A DNA stretch of 64,000 nt from Colwellia demingiae (GCF_007954275.1 NZ_VOLT01000007.1:1-64000); one strand, 5' to 3'. Shown: positions 19,223 through 28,821, numbered from the stretch's first letter. Notes: generated by a model from the sequence alone, not told the origin. Numbers and translations: made by a program.

Positions 19223-21490
19223 ATGACAACAGAAAAAGTAAGCTTTTATCAAACACTGACTGATGATGAAATTGCTAAAGAGACTGTAAGGGAAGAACGT
19301 TTAGATAATAAATATAGATTAGAGTGGGGTGTAGATTCAAGCTTTACTATTTACTGTGACGATGAAGATGAACAAAAAACGTATACTCGCCACCTTGATT
19401 CGATTATTGGTGTCCTACCGCTAAAGCATCCTAAAAATGAAGGATGTTTTGTGAGTATAGGATTGGAAAATAGCTTACAAATCTCATTAAATCAGGGACC
19501 TCACCTGAAAACATTAACAGGCCATGACGAACGCGTTCTTGGCTTGATTGAACTTGATGACGGGAACTTAGTATCAGCCAGTACTGATGGTTTTCTTCGC
19601 TTTTGGAATACTAAAAACGGGAAAATGCTTAGTGAAATAGAAACCTCACTTGAATCATTAGAACAAGTTAAGTTTTTTCTCTATCACGATATAGTGGCAA
19701 TCCAAGAAACTAACGCTGTGAGTATTTGGAAATTTTCAGGTGAACGACTAGTTCAGCTTGAAGGACAAAAAAAGCAACTGCAATCGGCTCATCACCTATC
19801 ATCGGGCAACTGGTTAATCTGGACAGAAAATACTAAGCCAAGTTTATGGACAGAAGAAGGAAAATTAATTAAAGCCTTTTCTTTCTCATTTCCTGTGTTC
19901 GGAGCATATTGTGAACTTGAATCGAAGCAACTGTTAATTAAGAGAAGTGATTCGATCATTTCATTATTTGATGAAAACGGCACTTTACAAAGTGAACATC
20001 AAAACAATAAAGAGGTTGTTGATTTATTTGATCAATTAGCAAAAGGACTTCGAGAAACTGAACAATTTATAATTAAAAATCCGAATGTTAGCTACTTTCA
20101 ACATGCTAGAAATTTACTCGCCTCGAAAAAAAGTTTATTTTGCGCACACTATGAATTAGAAAAACAATCGTTAGAATTTGACCATAATTCCACTGAGCAG
20201 AAAGTTTGGAATTTTTTTAGTCGACCAATATTTGAAAAAATCAAAACAGCACTAAAATCTGTGATCAAAACCGCTCGTACGAAAGAAAAAACACTCTTAA
20301 CATTGATTGAAGATAGTAAGGAAAGAGAAACTCGCTATATTTCAAAAAGAGGTACTTTTAGTATAATGCGTTGGATTTTCTTTGTTTTGGTATCGGCTGC
20401 TGCAGGAGCTGGCTGGTTTTTATTACAACAACCAGACTTACTCGAATCTATGGTGTCAGATAACAGAGATTTATTGAGTATTGCTCGAAAAACCCCACAC
20501 ATGCTTGTCTATATACCTGCGGCTTTATTGTCTATTTTTTGGTTGTTCTTTTGGTCTAAATCACGAAAGCATAATAAAAATGCTAACCGTGAAAACAACA
20601 ATTTAGCCGTGCTAAATGTGCTTTTACCGGGATATTATCAACTAATTGATAACATTAAGAACTATAGGAAAAAATTAACAAGTCAGATCCCTGTATTACA
20701 AGAAGGTAGTAGAGACCTTTATCAAGGACAATTCATCCAAGCTCATATCGATGAATTGATCAGTGGTAAAATACAAGAATTAGCGATGAATGAATGCGGA
20801 TTAGATAAAGACGATATTATCTACAAAGATCAAGAGCCCATTATTTTACCGACATTTAGTTTAATTCAAGATAAAGAAAGACGAGCACAAGTTGCGAGTA
20901 AACTTGTTTTTGAAAATGAATATTCATTTTGGCCGGTAAAAGGCGGTACGCTAGTCAGTGCCGTGCAATTTATTCAATACACTTTCTTAACAAAAGATAA
21001 AATTGATGTGTTCACTACTTACTATGACTTTATAACTAATAAAGCGGTTGGTAAGGAAGCAAATGCTTTCTACTACAAAGACGTTACCAATATTGCGAAA
21101 AAAGAAGTGGATCGTGATGACTTTTGGGAAGATAAAAGTAAAGACATTTCAGCGACCGAAATTGTTTTATCAGTTGCTAGTGGAGAGAAGATTCGTTTAA
21201 CTATTCTAAATGAAGAAAGTTTGTCAAAAATACACCAACAAACTAAAGATGTTGAAACAATCAGCCCTGAAATGTTGATGAAAAAATTAGAAGATGAACG
21301 TATAAGCATTAAAGCAGATGACGACTTATCTGATGAAGAAAAAGAAGATGAATTAAGAGTTGTTGATGGTCGTATAGCTGAAGCGAAAACAAGCTTATTT
21401 GAATTAGATTCTAGTCAAACAAGTAATAAAGCTGATGAAGCAATTAAAAATATCCGTAATCAATTACAGCAACACAAGAAGGAAAGTTAA
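19223..21490 (+). CDS. WD40-like beta-propeller protein with two membrane helices
   Basis: A 755-residue protein with no close relative that I recognise. Residues about 70-260 carry irregular WD40-type blades: LTGHDERVLGLIEL and LVSASTDGFLRFWN form one clear blade, with weaker repeats at 140-260. A charged helical stretch follows, then two membrane helices at about 379-401 and 424-445, so both ends should face the same side. The region at about 560-690 is beta-rich (YYKDVTNIAKKE, VLSVASGEKIRLTIL) and looks like a PH-type fold. The last 70 residues are a charged coiled coil. It starts 33 bases after the SLOG-like gene with an AAGGGAAA ribosome site, and its stop overlaps the TIR start. A scaffold or sensor joining the other two proteins at the membrane is inferred. 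Confidence 0.6.
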   Translation: MTTEKVSFYQTLTDDEIAKETVREERLDNKYRLEWGVDSSFTIYCDDEDEQKTYTRHLDSIIGVLPLKHPKNEGCFVSIGLENSLQISLNQGPHLKTLTGHDERVLGLIELDDGNLVSASTDGFLRFWNTKNGKMLSEIETSLESLEQVKFFLYHDIVAIQETNAVSIWKFSGERLVQLEGQKKQLQSAHHLSSGNWLIWTENTKPSLWTEEGKLIKAFSFSFPVFGAYCELESKQLLIKRSDSIISLFDENGTLQSEHQNNKEVVDLFDQLAKGLRETEQFIIKNPNVSYFQHARNLLASKKSLFCAHYELEKQSLEFDHNSTEQKVWNFFSRPIFEKIKTALKSVIKTARTKEKTLLTLIEDSKERETRYISKRGTFSIMRWIFFVLVSAAAGAGWFLLQQPDLLESMVSDNRDLLSIARKTPHMLVYIPAALLSIFWLFFWSKSRKHNKNANRENNNLAVLNVLLPGYYQLIDNIKNYRKKLTSQIPVLQEGSRDLYQGQFIQAHIDELISGKIQELAMNECGLDKDDIIYKDQEPIILPTFSLIQDKERRAQVASKLVFENEYSFWPVKGGTLVSAVQFIQYTFLTKDKIDVFTTYYDFITNKAVGKEANAFYYKDVTNIAKKEVDRDDFWEDKSKDISATEIVLSVASGEKIRLTILNEESLSKIHQQTKDVETISPEMLMKKLEDERISIKADDDLSDEEKEDELRVVDGRIAEAKTSLFELDSSQTSNKADEAIKNIRNQLQQHKKES

Positions 21491-22362
21491 TGAGCAAAGT
21501 ATTTATCAGCTATAGCTCATCTGATAGACCTGCGGTAAAGCTATTGAAAGAGTCTTTAGAGCAACTTTCTTATGATGTTTGGTTTGATCAAGATGCTATA
21601 TTGCCCGGAGGATATTACGCAAAGGACATCGCTAACGCATTAAAAGATATTGATGTTTTTGTACTAATGACAAGCGCTAACTCAATTGGGGATAAAGCAA
21701 ATAATATTGTCGGCTCTAGTGAAGTAGCTAAAGAAGTGGTTTTAGCACAAAATTCACCTGCTGTTATTATCCCCGTTAAATTAGATGACTGTTGGATGGA
21801 AACAACCACTCATGATGAGTTCACTTATTTATTAGCGCGAACACAGTGGCTTGATGCGGGGTATTGTGACTCATCTTCTGATTTTATGGACGTTGCTAAA
21901 CGGATTGATAGTGCCTTAGTTTCTGGTAACTTTAAGTTTAATCACGATACGACACTTGATGAGATCGATAAATTATTGAAGCAAGGATTATTTGGTCAAG
22001 CTGCGTCAAGGATGAGTGCTAATACGTTCCCTGATATTGCAAGTGATAGAGTTGTATTGATTAATTCAATACTCGCACTGTCAGAGCGGCCTATATCAAG
22101 TCTGAGTAAGTTAATGGTTGATAACTTAGTACGAGAGTTAATGCACATTCGTAATGAAAGTGTCAGACCAGCAGCACTTTATTTACAAGGAGCTTTATCA
22201 ACATTCTATTATCAGACAAATGCCATTTATGATCCAACGGGTGGATTAGTTGCTCTTAAAAAAGAAGCCGCGGCTCTTGGTCGATTAAAAGCTAAATATG
22301 TAATGTCTATTGCGCATTTATTGCCATCAATTAACCAATACTCTTTGCAGTGGTCGAAATAA
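21490..22362 (+). CDS. TIR-domain protein with helical C-terminal extension
   Basis: A 290-residue protein. Residues 1-145 are a bacterial TIR domain: KVFISYSSSDRPAVKLLKES in strand A/helix A, DVWFDQDAILPGGYY in the BB region, and SSEVAKEVVLA in helix C. Glu82 lies where the catalytic glutamate of NAD-cleaving TIR enzymes sits, so NADase or cyclic-ADPR synthase activity is possible. Residues 150-290 are mostly helical, with no family I can name. It overlaps the stop of the WD40-like gene by one base (TAATG), which implies translational coupling. Bacterial TIR proteins beside SLOG-containing partners are known from Thoeris defence, where the TIR product activates the SLOG protein. A similar signalling chain is plausible here, but it is an inference. 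Confidence 0.85.
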   Translation: MSKVFISYSSSDRPAVKLLKESLEQLSYDVWFDQDAILPGGYYAKDIANALKDIDVFVLMTSANSIGDKANNIVGSSEVAKEVVLAQNSPAVIIPVKLDDCWMETTTHDEFTYLLARTQWLDAGYCDSSSDFMDVAKRIDSALVSGNFKFNHDTTLDEIDKLLKQGLFGQAASRMSANTFPDIASDRVVLINSILALSERPISSLSKLMVDNLVRELMHIRNESVRPAALYLQGALSTFYYQTNAIYDPTGGLVALKKEAAALGRLKAKYVMSIAHLLPSINQYSLQWSK

Positions 22363-22640
22363 CCGACCTGCATTGGAGTGGTTAATAATGCTAGTTACCT
22401 TCATGAGCAAGATTAGGCTTTTTGAAAGGTTGTATTCAAACACACTACTAATGAGTAATAAAAGAGAGTGTTGAGTTAGTATCAATAAGAATTGGAGATG
22501 AACATTTTTAGAACCAAAAGCAACTCGGTAATAGGTAAGAAAAAAATTTATAAGACAAACTAATTTAAGAATATGCGATAAAGATATATCTAGTCTGTGT
22601 TATTGTTTTTTATTTTTAAATCTGCGATCTGAAGAGTAAT

Positions 22641-23567
22641 GTGAATATATTCTTAATACTGTTAATCAAAATTTTCCCACTATACATAAATGTTGGTTTA
22701 GGTTTTTTTGCTACAAAATATTTGGATGTTCAAAGACACAGTGTTGCTGCTCTTCTTATTTATATCATAGGACCTATTGTTGTATTGTCTGCAACGATGA
22801 GTGTAGAAATAAATGCAAGTGTCGCATTTTTGCCCATTTTTTTATATGTCTTTGGTTCCATCATTGCTTTCGCCACTTTGTTCATTTTTGGAAAGAATTG
22901 GAATGACCCTACGGGGAATATTTTAGCTTTTTCAAGTGGAACGGGAAATACTGGTTACTTTGGAATACCGCTTGCTTTGATCTTTTTTGATACTGATTTA
23001 GCGAATATATATATTTTTACTGTGTTAGCTTCTCTTTTATATGAAAATACCACAGGATTTTATGTAACGGCAAAAGGAAATTTCACCGCCAAACAAAGTC
23101 TTGTTAAGATAATTAAACTGCCAATTCTGCATGCATTTATTGTAGGAATTACATTGAACATCATGGGAATAAAGCTTCCAGAAGAGTTGACGTTTTACTC
23201 TGATCAATTCAAGAGCTCCTATGGCATTCTAGGAATGATGATGTTGGGGATGGGGCTTCATGGTTTTAATAAAAGTGAAGATTTGGATTATAAATTTATC
23301 AAAATATCTTTTATCATCAAATTCATTTTTTGGCCGGCTTCAATTTTGGCGCTTATTTACCTAGATAAAACATTTATTCAATTACTTAACGAAGATTTAT
23401 ACAAGGTACTGATTCTGTTTTCAATCGTTCCACTTGCAGGCAATACCGTATCACTGGCTGTCTTATTAAATGCTAAACCCGAGAAAGCGAGTTTATCTGT
23501 CTTTTTAAGTACAGTACTATCAATTTTATTCATACCATTAGCACTTTATTTATACGGTGGTTTTTAA
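22641..23567 (+). CDS. AEC (auxin efflux carrier) family transporter
   Basis: A 308-residue membrane protein with about ten helices in two similar halves. The first half has the conserved GTGNTGYFGIPLA motif, and the second has the matching block LAGNTVSLAVLLN, both containing the crossover helices typical of AEC/BASS-fold carriers. Bacterial members export or import small carboxylates such as malate or malonate; the substrate here cannot be told. The start is GTG, because the ATG two bases upstream runs straight into a stop; a GAAGAG ribosome site supports it. No operon partner: it follows the TIR gene after 278 bp and precedes selD by 322 bp. Confidence 0.85.
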   Translation: MNIFLILLIKIFPLYINVGLGFFATKYLDVQRHSVAALLIYIIGPIVVLSATMSVEINASVAFLPIFLYVFGSIIAFATLFIFGKNWNDPTGNILAFSSGTGNTGYFGIPLALIFFDTDLANIYIFTVLASLLYENTTGFYVTAKGNFTAKQSLVKIIKLPILHAFIVGITLNIMGIKLPEELTFYSDQFKSSYGILGMMMLGMGLHGFNKSEDLDYKFIKISFIIKFIFWPASILALIYLDKTFIQLLNEDLYKVLILFSIVPLAGNTVSLAVLLNAKPEKASLSVFLSTVLSILFIPLALYLYGGF

Positions 23568-23889
23568 ATTCATCGAAGCAGGGGGAGCAATAACCTTCTG
23601 CCTGCTGTGACTTATAAAGACGCTACATGGATGTCGCTTCTTAGGTAATGCATGAGCAATTATCCTGAGTATATTCTCCTTAAATACTACTCTTTCATCA
23701 AAGTGCCTCAAATTGAAATTGCTTACGCACTTTGAAATATGCAACTTGATTGGTCGCGGGATCAGCTAAGATAAGGTTCTTATTTTTCAGTTTTACGCTA
23801 ACACCAACAATTATATATTAATCGACAGGTGTAACAGGGGAGATATTGCTGTAAATTAGTCACTTGCTTACTCTCTTATACGAATCACC
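23568..23889. other. Intergenic region before selD
   Basis: A 322-bp gap holding copy 2 of a dispersed repeat (23702-23754) and, by position, the selD-mnmH promoter. No gene or clear terminator for the AEC transporter was found. Confidence 0.45.
23702..23754 (+). repeat. Dispersed short repeat family, copy 2
   Basis: AGTGCCTCAAATTGAAATTG followed by GCACTTTGAAATATGCAACT and TGATTGGT aligns with copy 1 at 17132-17195 over about 53 bases with few changes. It lacks the TAATRGGTATAT tail. Confidence 0.55.
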
Positions 23890-24927
23890 ATGACATCAAT
23901 TCGCTTGACCCAATACTCACACGGCGCAGGCTGTGGCTGTAAAATTTCTCCATCGGTACTTGATGTGATGCTAAAGTCATCACTTGCTTTACCAGTGAAT
24001 GACGCACTTTTAGTGGGTAATAGCACTAAAGACGATGCGGCCGTTTTTGATATTGGTAATGATCAAGGCGTGATTTCAACCACTGATTTTTTCATGCCCA
24101 TTGTTGATGACCCAACTGACTTTGGTAAAATCGCTGCCTGTAATGCCATCAGCGATATTTATGCCATGGGCGGAAAACCGATAATGGCAATAGCTATTTT
24201 GGGCTGGCCAGTCAATCTTTTAGCACCAGAAATCGCTCAACAAGTGCTTGATGGTGCTAGAGCTATCTGTGCTGAAGCGGGTATCCCATTAGCGGGCGGT
24301 CATTCCATTGATGCGCCAGAGCCTATCTTTGGTTTAGCGGTCACTGGCTTAATTAATAATGCGCACATTAAGCGAAATAATACCGCAGAGGTTGGCGATC
24401 TACTTTATTTAACTAAGCCATTAGGTATTGGCATTATGACCACGGCTGAAAAACAAGGAAAATTGTTACCTGAGCATGCGCAACTCGCGCCACAAGCAAT
24501 GAAGACTTTAAATGTTATTGGACAGAAGTTTGCAGAACTCGAAGTAGTTACTGCTATGACTGATGTAACCGGTTTTGCACTATTAGGACACCTTTTAGAA
24601 ATGTGTCAGGGCAGTGGGGTTGCTGCCGTTATTGATTTTGACCAAGTACCTCGTCTTGATTTTGTCAATGATTACATTGACCAAGGCTGTGTACCAGGTG
24701 GCTGTGAGCGAAACTTCATCAGTTATGGCGAACACGTCGGACCGCTAAGCCCTAAACAAAAAATACTTTTGTGTGACCCTCAAACCAGTGGTGGTCTACT
24801 TGTGGCAGTGAAACCACAAGGTAAAGAAGCTTTTGAAACGTTATGCCAAGAAAATGGTCTTAACCTACAACCTATTGGCGAACTCGTGGCGGCAGTGAAA
24901 ACTGCGCCAACTGTGAGCTTATTGTAA
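23890..24927 (+). CDS. selD: Selenide, water dikinase (selenophosphate synthetase)
   Basis: A 345-residue enzyme that makes selenophosphate from selenide and ATP. The N-terminus [15 protein letters not shown] contains the catalytic Cys15 and Lys18 (Cys17 and Lys20 in E. coli numbering), so this is the cysteine form and not a selenoprotein. Metal and ATP residues of the PurM-like fold are visible in [22 protein letters not shown] and the [12 protein letters not shown] region. The stop overlaps the ATG of mnmH by one base, so selenophosphate production is coupled to tRNA selenation. No selA, selB or selC is in the window. Confidence 0.97.
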   Translation: MTSIRLTQYSHGAGCGCKISPSVLDVMLKSSLALPVNDALLVGNSTKDDAAVFDIGNDQGVISTTDFFMPIVDDPTDFGKIAACNAISDIYAMGGKPIMAIAILGWPVNLLAPEIAQQVLDGARAICAEAGIPLAGGHSIDAPEPIFGLAVTGLINNAHIKRNNTAEVGDLLYLTKPLGIGIMTTAEKQGKLLPEHAQLAPQAMKTLNVIGQKFAELEVVTAMTDVTGFALLGHLLEMCQGSGVAAVIDFDQVPRLDFVNDYIDQGCVPGGCERNFISYGEHVGPLSPKQKILLCDPQTSGGLLVAVKPQGKEAFETLCQENGLNLQPIGELVAAVKTAPTVSLL

Positions 24928-26042
24928 TGACAGTAAGTAACAAAAACACCTCAACAACAGAGCGTTCTGACAGCAGCGATTTTCGAGCTATTATTCGTAA
25001 TAAACTGCCTTTAATGGATGTACGCGCACCGATTGAGTTTGAAAAAGGTGCCTTTAGCCAGTCCATTAATTACCCGTTAATGAACAATGATGAACGAGAA
25101 GAAGTTGGGATTTGTTATAAAAAGAATGGACAAGAAGCCGCCATCACATTGGGTAACGCGCTAGTTTCAGGACAAAGTAAAGCAAATCGAGTGGCACAAT
25201 GGCAAAGCTTTGCACGGGAAAACCCACAAGGTTATTTATATTGTTTTCGCGGTGGTTTACGTTCACAAACAGTGCAGCGCTGGTTAAAAGAGTCAGGTAT
25301 TAACTATCCACTTATTACAGGGGGATATAAAGCACTTCGTCAGTTTTTACTGAACGAAATTGAACAATTAGCGTTACATCCCTTAACTATTTTAGCCGGT
25401 AACACTGGTAGTGGAAAAACGCCTTTTCTGACCCATTGTGTTAACAGCCTCGATTTAGAAGGCGCAGCAGGACATCGAGGCTCAAGTTTTGGTGGCTTCG
25501 TTACACCGCAAGCAAATCAAATAAATTTCGAAAATAAGCTGGCTGAACAATATATTAGGGGTAACTTCTCTTTAGATCAAAGGTTAGTCTTAGAAGATGA
25601 AGGTAGGTTAATAGGTAGTGTTCATTTACCTGAAAGTTTACGAAATGCCATGACGTTAGCGCCAGTAGTCGTTATTGAAGAAAGCTTAGACTATCGACTT
25701 GAACATATATATCAAGAATACATCATAAAAATGACCGCACAATATCAAGCTGCTTATGGTGTTGAACAAGGTTTTATTGCCTTTAGCGAGTATTTGGAAC
25801 ATGGCTTATTCAAAGTACGAAAACGCCTTGGTACAGAGCGTTACGGTCAATTAAAAGAAATACAGATTGCAGCGTTAACGCAGCAACAAAATGGTCAACA
25901 GCAGTATCACTTGGATTGGTTAAAACCGTTGCTCAGCGAATACTATGATCCTATGTATCAATATCAATTAGGACTAAAAGCCGATAGAGTAGTTTTTCGT
26001 GGCAATAACGCGGAATGTTTAGCTTTTTTACACGATAAGTAA
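24927..26042 (+). CDS. mnmH: tRNA 2-selenouridine synthase
   Basis: A 371-residue enzyme (also called SelU or YbbB) that replaces sulfur by selenium in 2-thiouridine at tRNA wobble position 34, using selenophosphate. Residues about 15-125 are a rhodanese domain with the active-site loop [10 protein letters not shown] (Cys106). The second half is a P-loop domain starting [12 protein letters not shown], followed by the family's [10 protein letters not shown] block and [15 protein letters not shown]. Length is normal. It is translationally coupled to selD through a TAATG overlap, the classical arrangement. A hairpin lies between this gene and the convergent LysR gene. Confidence 0.95.
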   Translation: MTVSNKNTSTTERSDSSDFRAIIRNKLPLMDVRAPIEFEKGAFSQSINYPLMNNDEREEVGICYKKNGQEAAITLGNALVSGQSKANRVAQWQSFARENPQGYLYCFRGGLRSQTVQRWLKESGINYPLITGGYKALRQFLLNEIEQLALHPLTILAGNTGSGKTPFLTHCVNSLDLEGAAGHRGSSFGGFVTPQANQINFENKLAEQYIRGNFSLDQRLVLEDEGRLIGSVHLPESLRNAMTLAPVVVIEESLDYRLEHIYQEYIIKMTAQYQAAYGVEQGFIAFSEYLEHGLFKVRKRLGTERYGQLKEIQIAALTQQQNGQQQYHLDWLKPLLSEYYDPMYQYQLGLKADRVVFRGNNAECLAFLHDK

Positions 26043-26091
26043 AAACCAACTAAAACATTACCAAAAAATAGTTAAAGCCAGTTTTACTTGC

Positions 26092-26121
26092 ATTATCACA
26101 TGCGGTATCACATGTGATAAT
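26092..26121. terminator. Hairpin between convergent mnmH and LysR genes
   Basis: Perfect 11-bp arms ATTATCACATG and CATGTGATAAT with an 8-base loop. There is no clear T-run on either side, so efficiency as a terminator is uncertain; the position between two converging genes fits that role. Confidence 0.5.
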
Positions 26122-26123
26122 AG

Positions 26124-27053
26124 TTATTGTTCTTGCAAGAACTTAGCTTTTAATTTATTGATAAATAACCGTAATATTAATGGTAATTGTTGATGATATG
26201 AATGTACCGCATAGACGTTTCTCGGCTCGCCTAAATAATCAGGTAGTACTCGTTGCAAGGTACCTGACTGTAGTTCACTTTTAATAAAAACTGACGGTAT
26301 TAAACATATACCCGCACCTGTGATTGCACTATTAATGGCACTGGTTGAGGTATTCATTTTTAGGTATTTTAAACTACTAAAAGTAATCGCGTTATTATCG
26401 TTTTTAGTAAGAGAAAAATTATGTTGCCATGGCAGCATAATTAAATTTTGTAATGATAAATTTTTCTCATTAATCCCTGTCTGCTTAGCCAAATATTTTG
26501 GCGAAGCAACTAACACACTTTCTAACTCCCCAATAAGTATCGCATGATACGAACTATCTTTTTGTGTCCCCACTGAAATGGCCAGATCAAGCTGATGTTT
26601 AAGTATATCTAAACGTTCATCAGTAAAAGTAAGTTCAGGTGTAAGCTTGGGGTATTCATCACATAACTCTGTAATGATTGGTGTGACTAAAGACGCCTCA
26701 AAAGCATGTGGAGCCGTTATTGCAATTCGGCCCGCTGGTGCGATAGCACTCTCTTGTATTTCATCTAAAGTGACGGTTAATAACTCAAGTAATTGCTCAC
26801 TACGTTTGGCAACTAACTGTCCTGTTGGCGTCAAATTTAAAGTGCGGGTACTTCTATTGAGCAATCGTACTCCTAGGGCTCGTTCAAGTTGACTCACATA
26901 CTGACTAATTGCTGATTTAGTATGCCCTAGGCTATGAGCCGCTTCTGTAAATGAGCCTTGCTTAAGCACTTCATCAAATACTAACATTTGGTAAGCTAAG
27001 CGCTTCTGTTCACTTTTATTGAACATTGTTTTCATCTTTTGGCTAATTATCAT
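26124..27053 (-). CDS. LysR-family transcriptional regulator
   Basis: A regulator of up to 309 residues. The winged helix-turn-helix spans about 18-77 (FDEVLKQGSFTEAAHSLGHT, KSAISQYVSQLERALGVRLL), followed by the two-lobed effector domain. Three ATG codons at 27053, 27035 and 27026 could start it; none has a strong ribosome site, so the exact N-terminus is open. It is divergent from the SnoaL-isochorismatase fusion gene with 51 bp between them, which makes that gene its likely target. The DNA-binding part resembles the CrgA/AaeR-type group that often controls small detoxification genes. Confidence 0.9.
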   Translation of the reverse strand: MIISQKMKTMFNKSEQKRLAYQMLVFDEVLKQGSFTEAAHSLGHTKSAISQYVSQLERALGVRLLNRSTRTLNLTPTGQLVAKRSEQLLELLTVTLDEIQESAIAPAGRIAITAPHAFEASLVTPIITELCDEYPKLTPELTFTDERLDILKHQLDLAISVGTQKDSSYHAILIGELESVLVASPKYLAKQTGINEKNLSLQNLIMLPWQHNFSLTKNDNNAITFSSLKYLKMNTSTSAINSAITGAGICLIPSVFIKSELQSGTLQRVLPDYLGEPRNVYAVHSYHQQLPLILRLFINKLKAKFLQEQ

Positions 27054-27104
27054 TCTTTAGAATAACAATAAAATGGTGCTTCTGAAATAACTAAGAGATA
27101 AAAA

Positions 27105-28055
27105 ATGAATCAAATAACATTAAACAGTATTAGAAATAACGTTATGAAAGCTAGCGCCCAGTGGATCTCTGATTTCAATCAAGGGAATGTTCAAACATGT
27201 ATTAACCGATATTTACCCACTGCAACGATGCAAGTTCACCCTTTTGGAAAATTTACTTCAATAGAGGCTATTTCTGACTTTTGGTTCGAGTTTTCCAAAA
27301 GTAACCCAAGTGATTTAGTTTATCGAAACATTGATATCAAAGTATTAAATAATGGACAAGCAGTACTTTCAGCGAATTGGCGCATGAATATTGCCAGTGG
27401 TTTTATTAGTAAAGAGTTGTGGACCCTGGCAGAAGACGGTCAGTGGTACCTTGAAGAAGACGACTTTACTGTTTTAGCACAGCATACAAAACCTGTTCAC
27501 GATAAGAGAACGGCGTTAGTCTTGGTTGATCTACAAAATGATTATTTTAGTGGTGGTCGTTTTGAACTTGATAATACTGATTTAGCCGCCAAAAAAGCAA
27601 GTCAATTATTAGCGCACTTTAGACAAAACGAAATGCCAGTTATTCATATTCAACATATATTTGAAGATGCCAACGCAGCCTTTTTCACAGCGAATACAGA
27701 AGGTGCTGATATTGAATCAAGTGTTAAACCTAATGAAAATGAGCCTGTGATTATAAAACATCAAATAGACAGTTTTATTAATACAACATTGGAGCAAACA
27801 TTGGTTGAGTTAGGTATAGATAACTTGGTTATTGTCGGTGCAATGGCACAAGCATGTGTGCAAACCATCTGTCGAAGTGCGGTCAATAAAGGCTATAAGT
27901 GCCAGGTCATATCCGATGCTATTGCTGCACCTAAATTAGAATATAAACAGCACACCTTTACCGGAGAGCAATTGGTTGCGGCTAACTTATTATCACTGTC
28001 ATTTGGCGGCGCTGATATTACTGAAACGAAGGAATGGTTACAAAAAAACAGCTAA
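27105..28055 (+). CDS. SnoaL-like / isochorismatase-like hydrolase fusion
   Basis: A 316-residue two-domain protein. Residues about 10-128 look like a SnoaL/NTF2-type cone (WISDFNQGNVQTCINRYLP, YLEEDDFTVLAQ). Residues about 136-300 are a cysteine hydrolase of the isochorismatase superfamily: Asp142 in LVLVDLQNDYF, Lys218 in IIKHQIDSF and Cys251 in GAMAQACVQTICR form the expected triad. Free-standing members act on isochorismate, nicotinamide or other small amide or ether substrates; this one is unassigned. The link between the two domains is short and in frame with no sign of a sequencing join. A good AAGAGA ribosome site precedes the ATG. Probably controlled by the divergent LysR gene. Confidence 0.85.
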   Translation: MNQITLNSIRNNVMKASAQWISDFNQGNVQTCINRYLPTATMQVHPFGKFTSIEAISDFWFEFSKSNPSDLVYRNIDIKVLNNGQAVLSANWRMNIASGFISKELWTLAEDGQWYLEEDDFTVLAQHTKPVHDKRTALVLVDLQNDYFSGGRFELDNTDLAAKKASQLLAHFRQNEMPVIHIQHIFEDANAAFFTANTEGADIESSVKPNENEPVIIKHQIDSFINTTLEQTLVELGIDNLVIVGAMAQACVQTICRSAVNKGYKCQVISDAIAAPKLEYKQHTFTGEQLVAANLLSLSFGGADITETKEWLQKNS

Positions 28056-28075
28056 TCAATCAGTTAAATAATAGT

Positions 28076-28113
28076 AAAAATAGTGATTATTACTCCAAAT
28101 AACCACTATTTTT
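28076..28113 (+). terminator. Intrinsic terminator after the SnoaL-isochorismatase gene
   Basis: Perfect 10-bp arms AAAAATAGTG and CACTATTTTT with further pairing inside. The A-run before and T-run after make it usable in both directions. Confidence 0.75.
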
Positions 28114-28230
28114 ATTTACGACCATATGCTGAAGAGTGCCTGCATACCCATTACATTACTGAAAGTGATTACTTTAGCCCTTCACTCAATTACAATAAAT
28201 TCCATAGTCAGTATTTTATAATGGATTTAT

Positions 28231-28821
28231 ATGTCAAATTCTCACTGCATTCATTGCGAACACATAGTAAAAGGCACATGTCGTATTTGCCCTATGTGTG
28301 GTGGTTCAATGAAACAAGAAATAGAGAATGAAAACCGTCAATGTCCTCGATGTAAAGATCCCTTAGTGGTTTTTCAGTTTAATCATTATCAATTAGACAA
28401 GTGCACAAGTTGTGAAGGTTTATGGCTAGAGCCTGATAAATTTAAAGTGTTAACGAGTGAGTTTGACGTTTATCGTGATGATAAGTCGGAGCCAAACTTT
28501 CTTAGGAAACCAACGCCAAAAGCGGAAGGGTATTTACCTTGTGCTTGTTGCGATAAATTAATGTCTCGGAAAAACTTTAAAGCTATCTCAGGGGTAATTA
28601 TCGATTCCTGCATTAGCTGTGGGATTTGGTTAGATAAAGGTGAACTAATACAAATTCGTAGTTTTATTGCTAGTGGTGGTTTAGATAGATCACAAGATAG
28701 ACAACTCGATAAACATTCACAACAAATCCAAGCGTTAGATGATCGGCTTTCAGATGTTGAATTAATGGAAAAAATGTTAAATAAATTTAGTTTGAAACGC
28801 ATCTTTTTTAGAGGATTTTAA
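28231..28821 (+). CDS. Zinc-ribbon protein (two TFIIB-type zinc fingers)
   Basis: A 196-residue protein of unknown role. An N-terminal cysteine-rich stretch (CIHCEH, CRICPMCGG) is followed by two zf-TFIIB-type ribbons: CPRCKDPLVVF with CTSCEGLWLEPDKF at about 37-70, and CACCDKLMSRKNF with CISCGIWLDKGEL at about 104-140. The pattern C-x2-C ... C-x2-C-G-x-W-L-D is typical of small bacterial zinc-ribbon proteins found next to membrane or chaperone genes. The last 50 residues are a charged helix. It has its own short leader after a terminator and no operon partner, so the context gives no function. Confidence 0.75.
   Translation: MSNSHCIHCEHIVKGTCRICPMCGGSMKQEIENENRQCPRCKDPLVVFQFNHYQLDKCTSCEGLWLEPDKFKVLTSEFDVYRDDKSEPNFLRKPTPKAEGYLPCACCDKLMSRKNFKAISGVIIDSCISCGIWLDKGELIQIRSFIASGGLDRSQDRQLDKHSQQIQALDDRLSDVELMEKMLNKFSLKRIFFRGF

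Noticed and set aside
23890..24927. SelD as a selenocysteine protein
   Set aside because: The active-site codon is a cysteine codon and there is no in-frame TGA.
28083..28331. Possible 82-residue gene before the zinc-ribbon gene
   Set aside because: It begins within a terminator stem and overlaps the zinc-ribbon gene in another frame.
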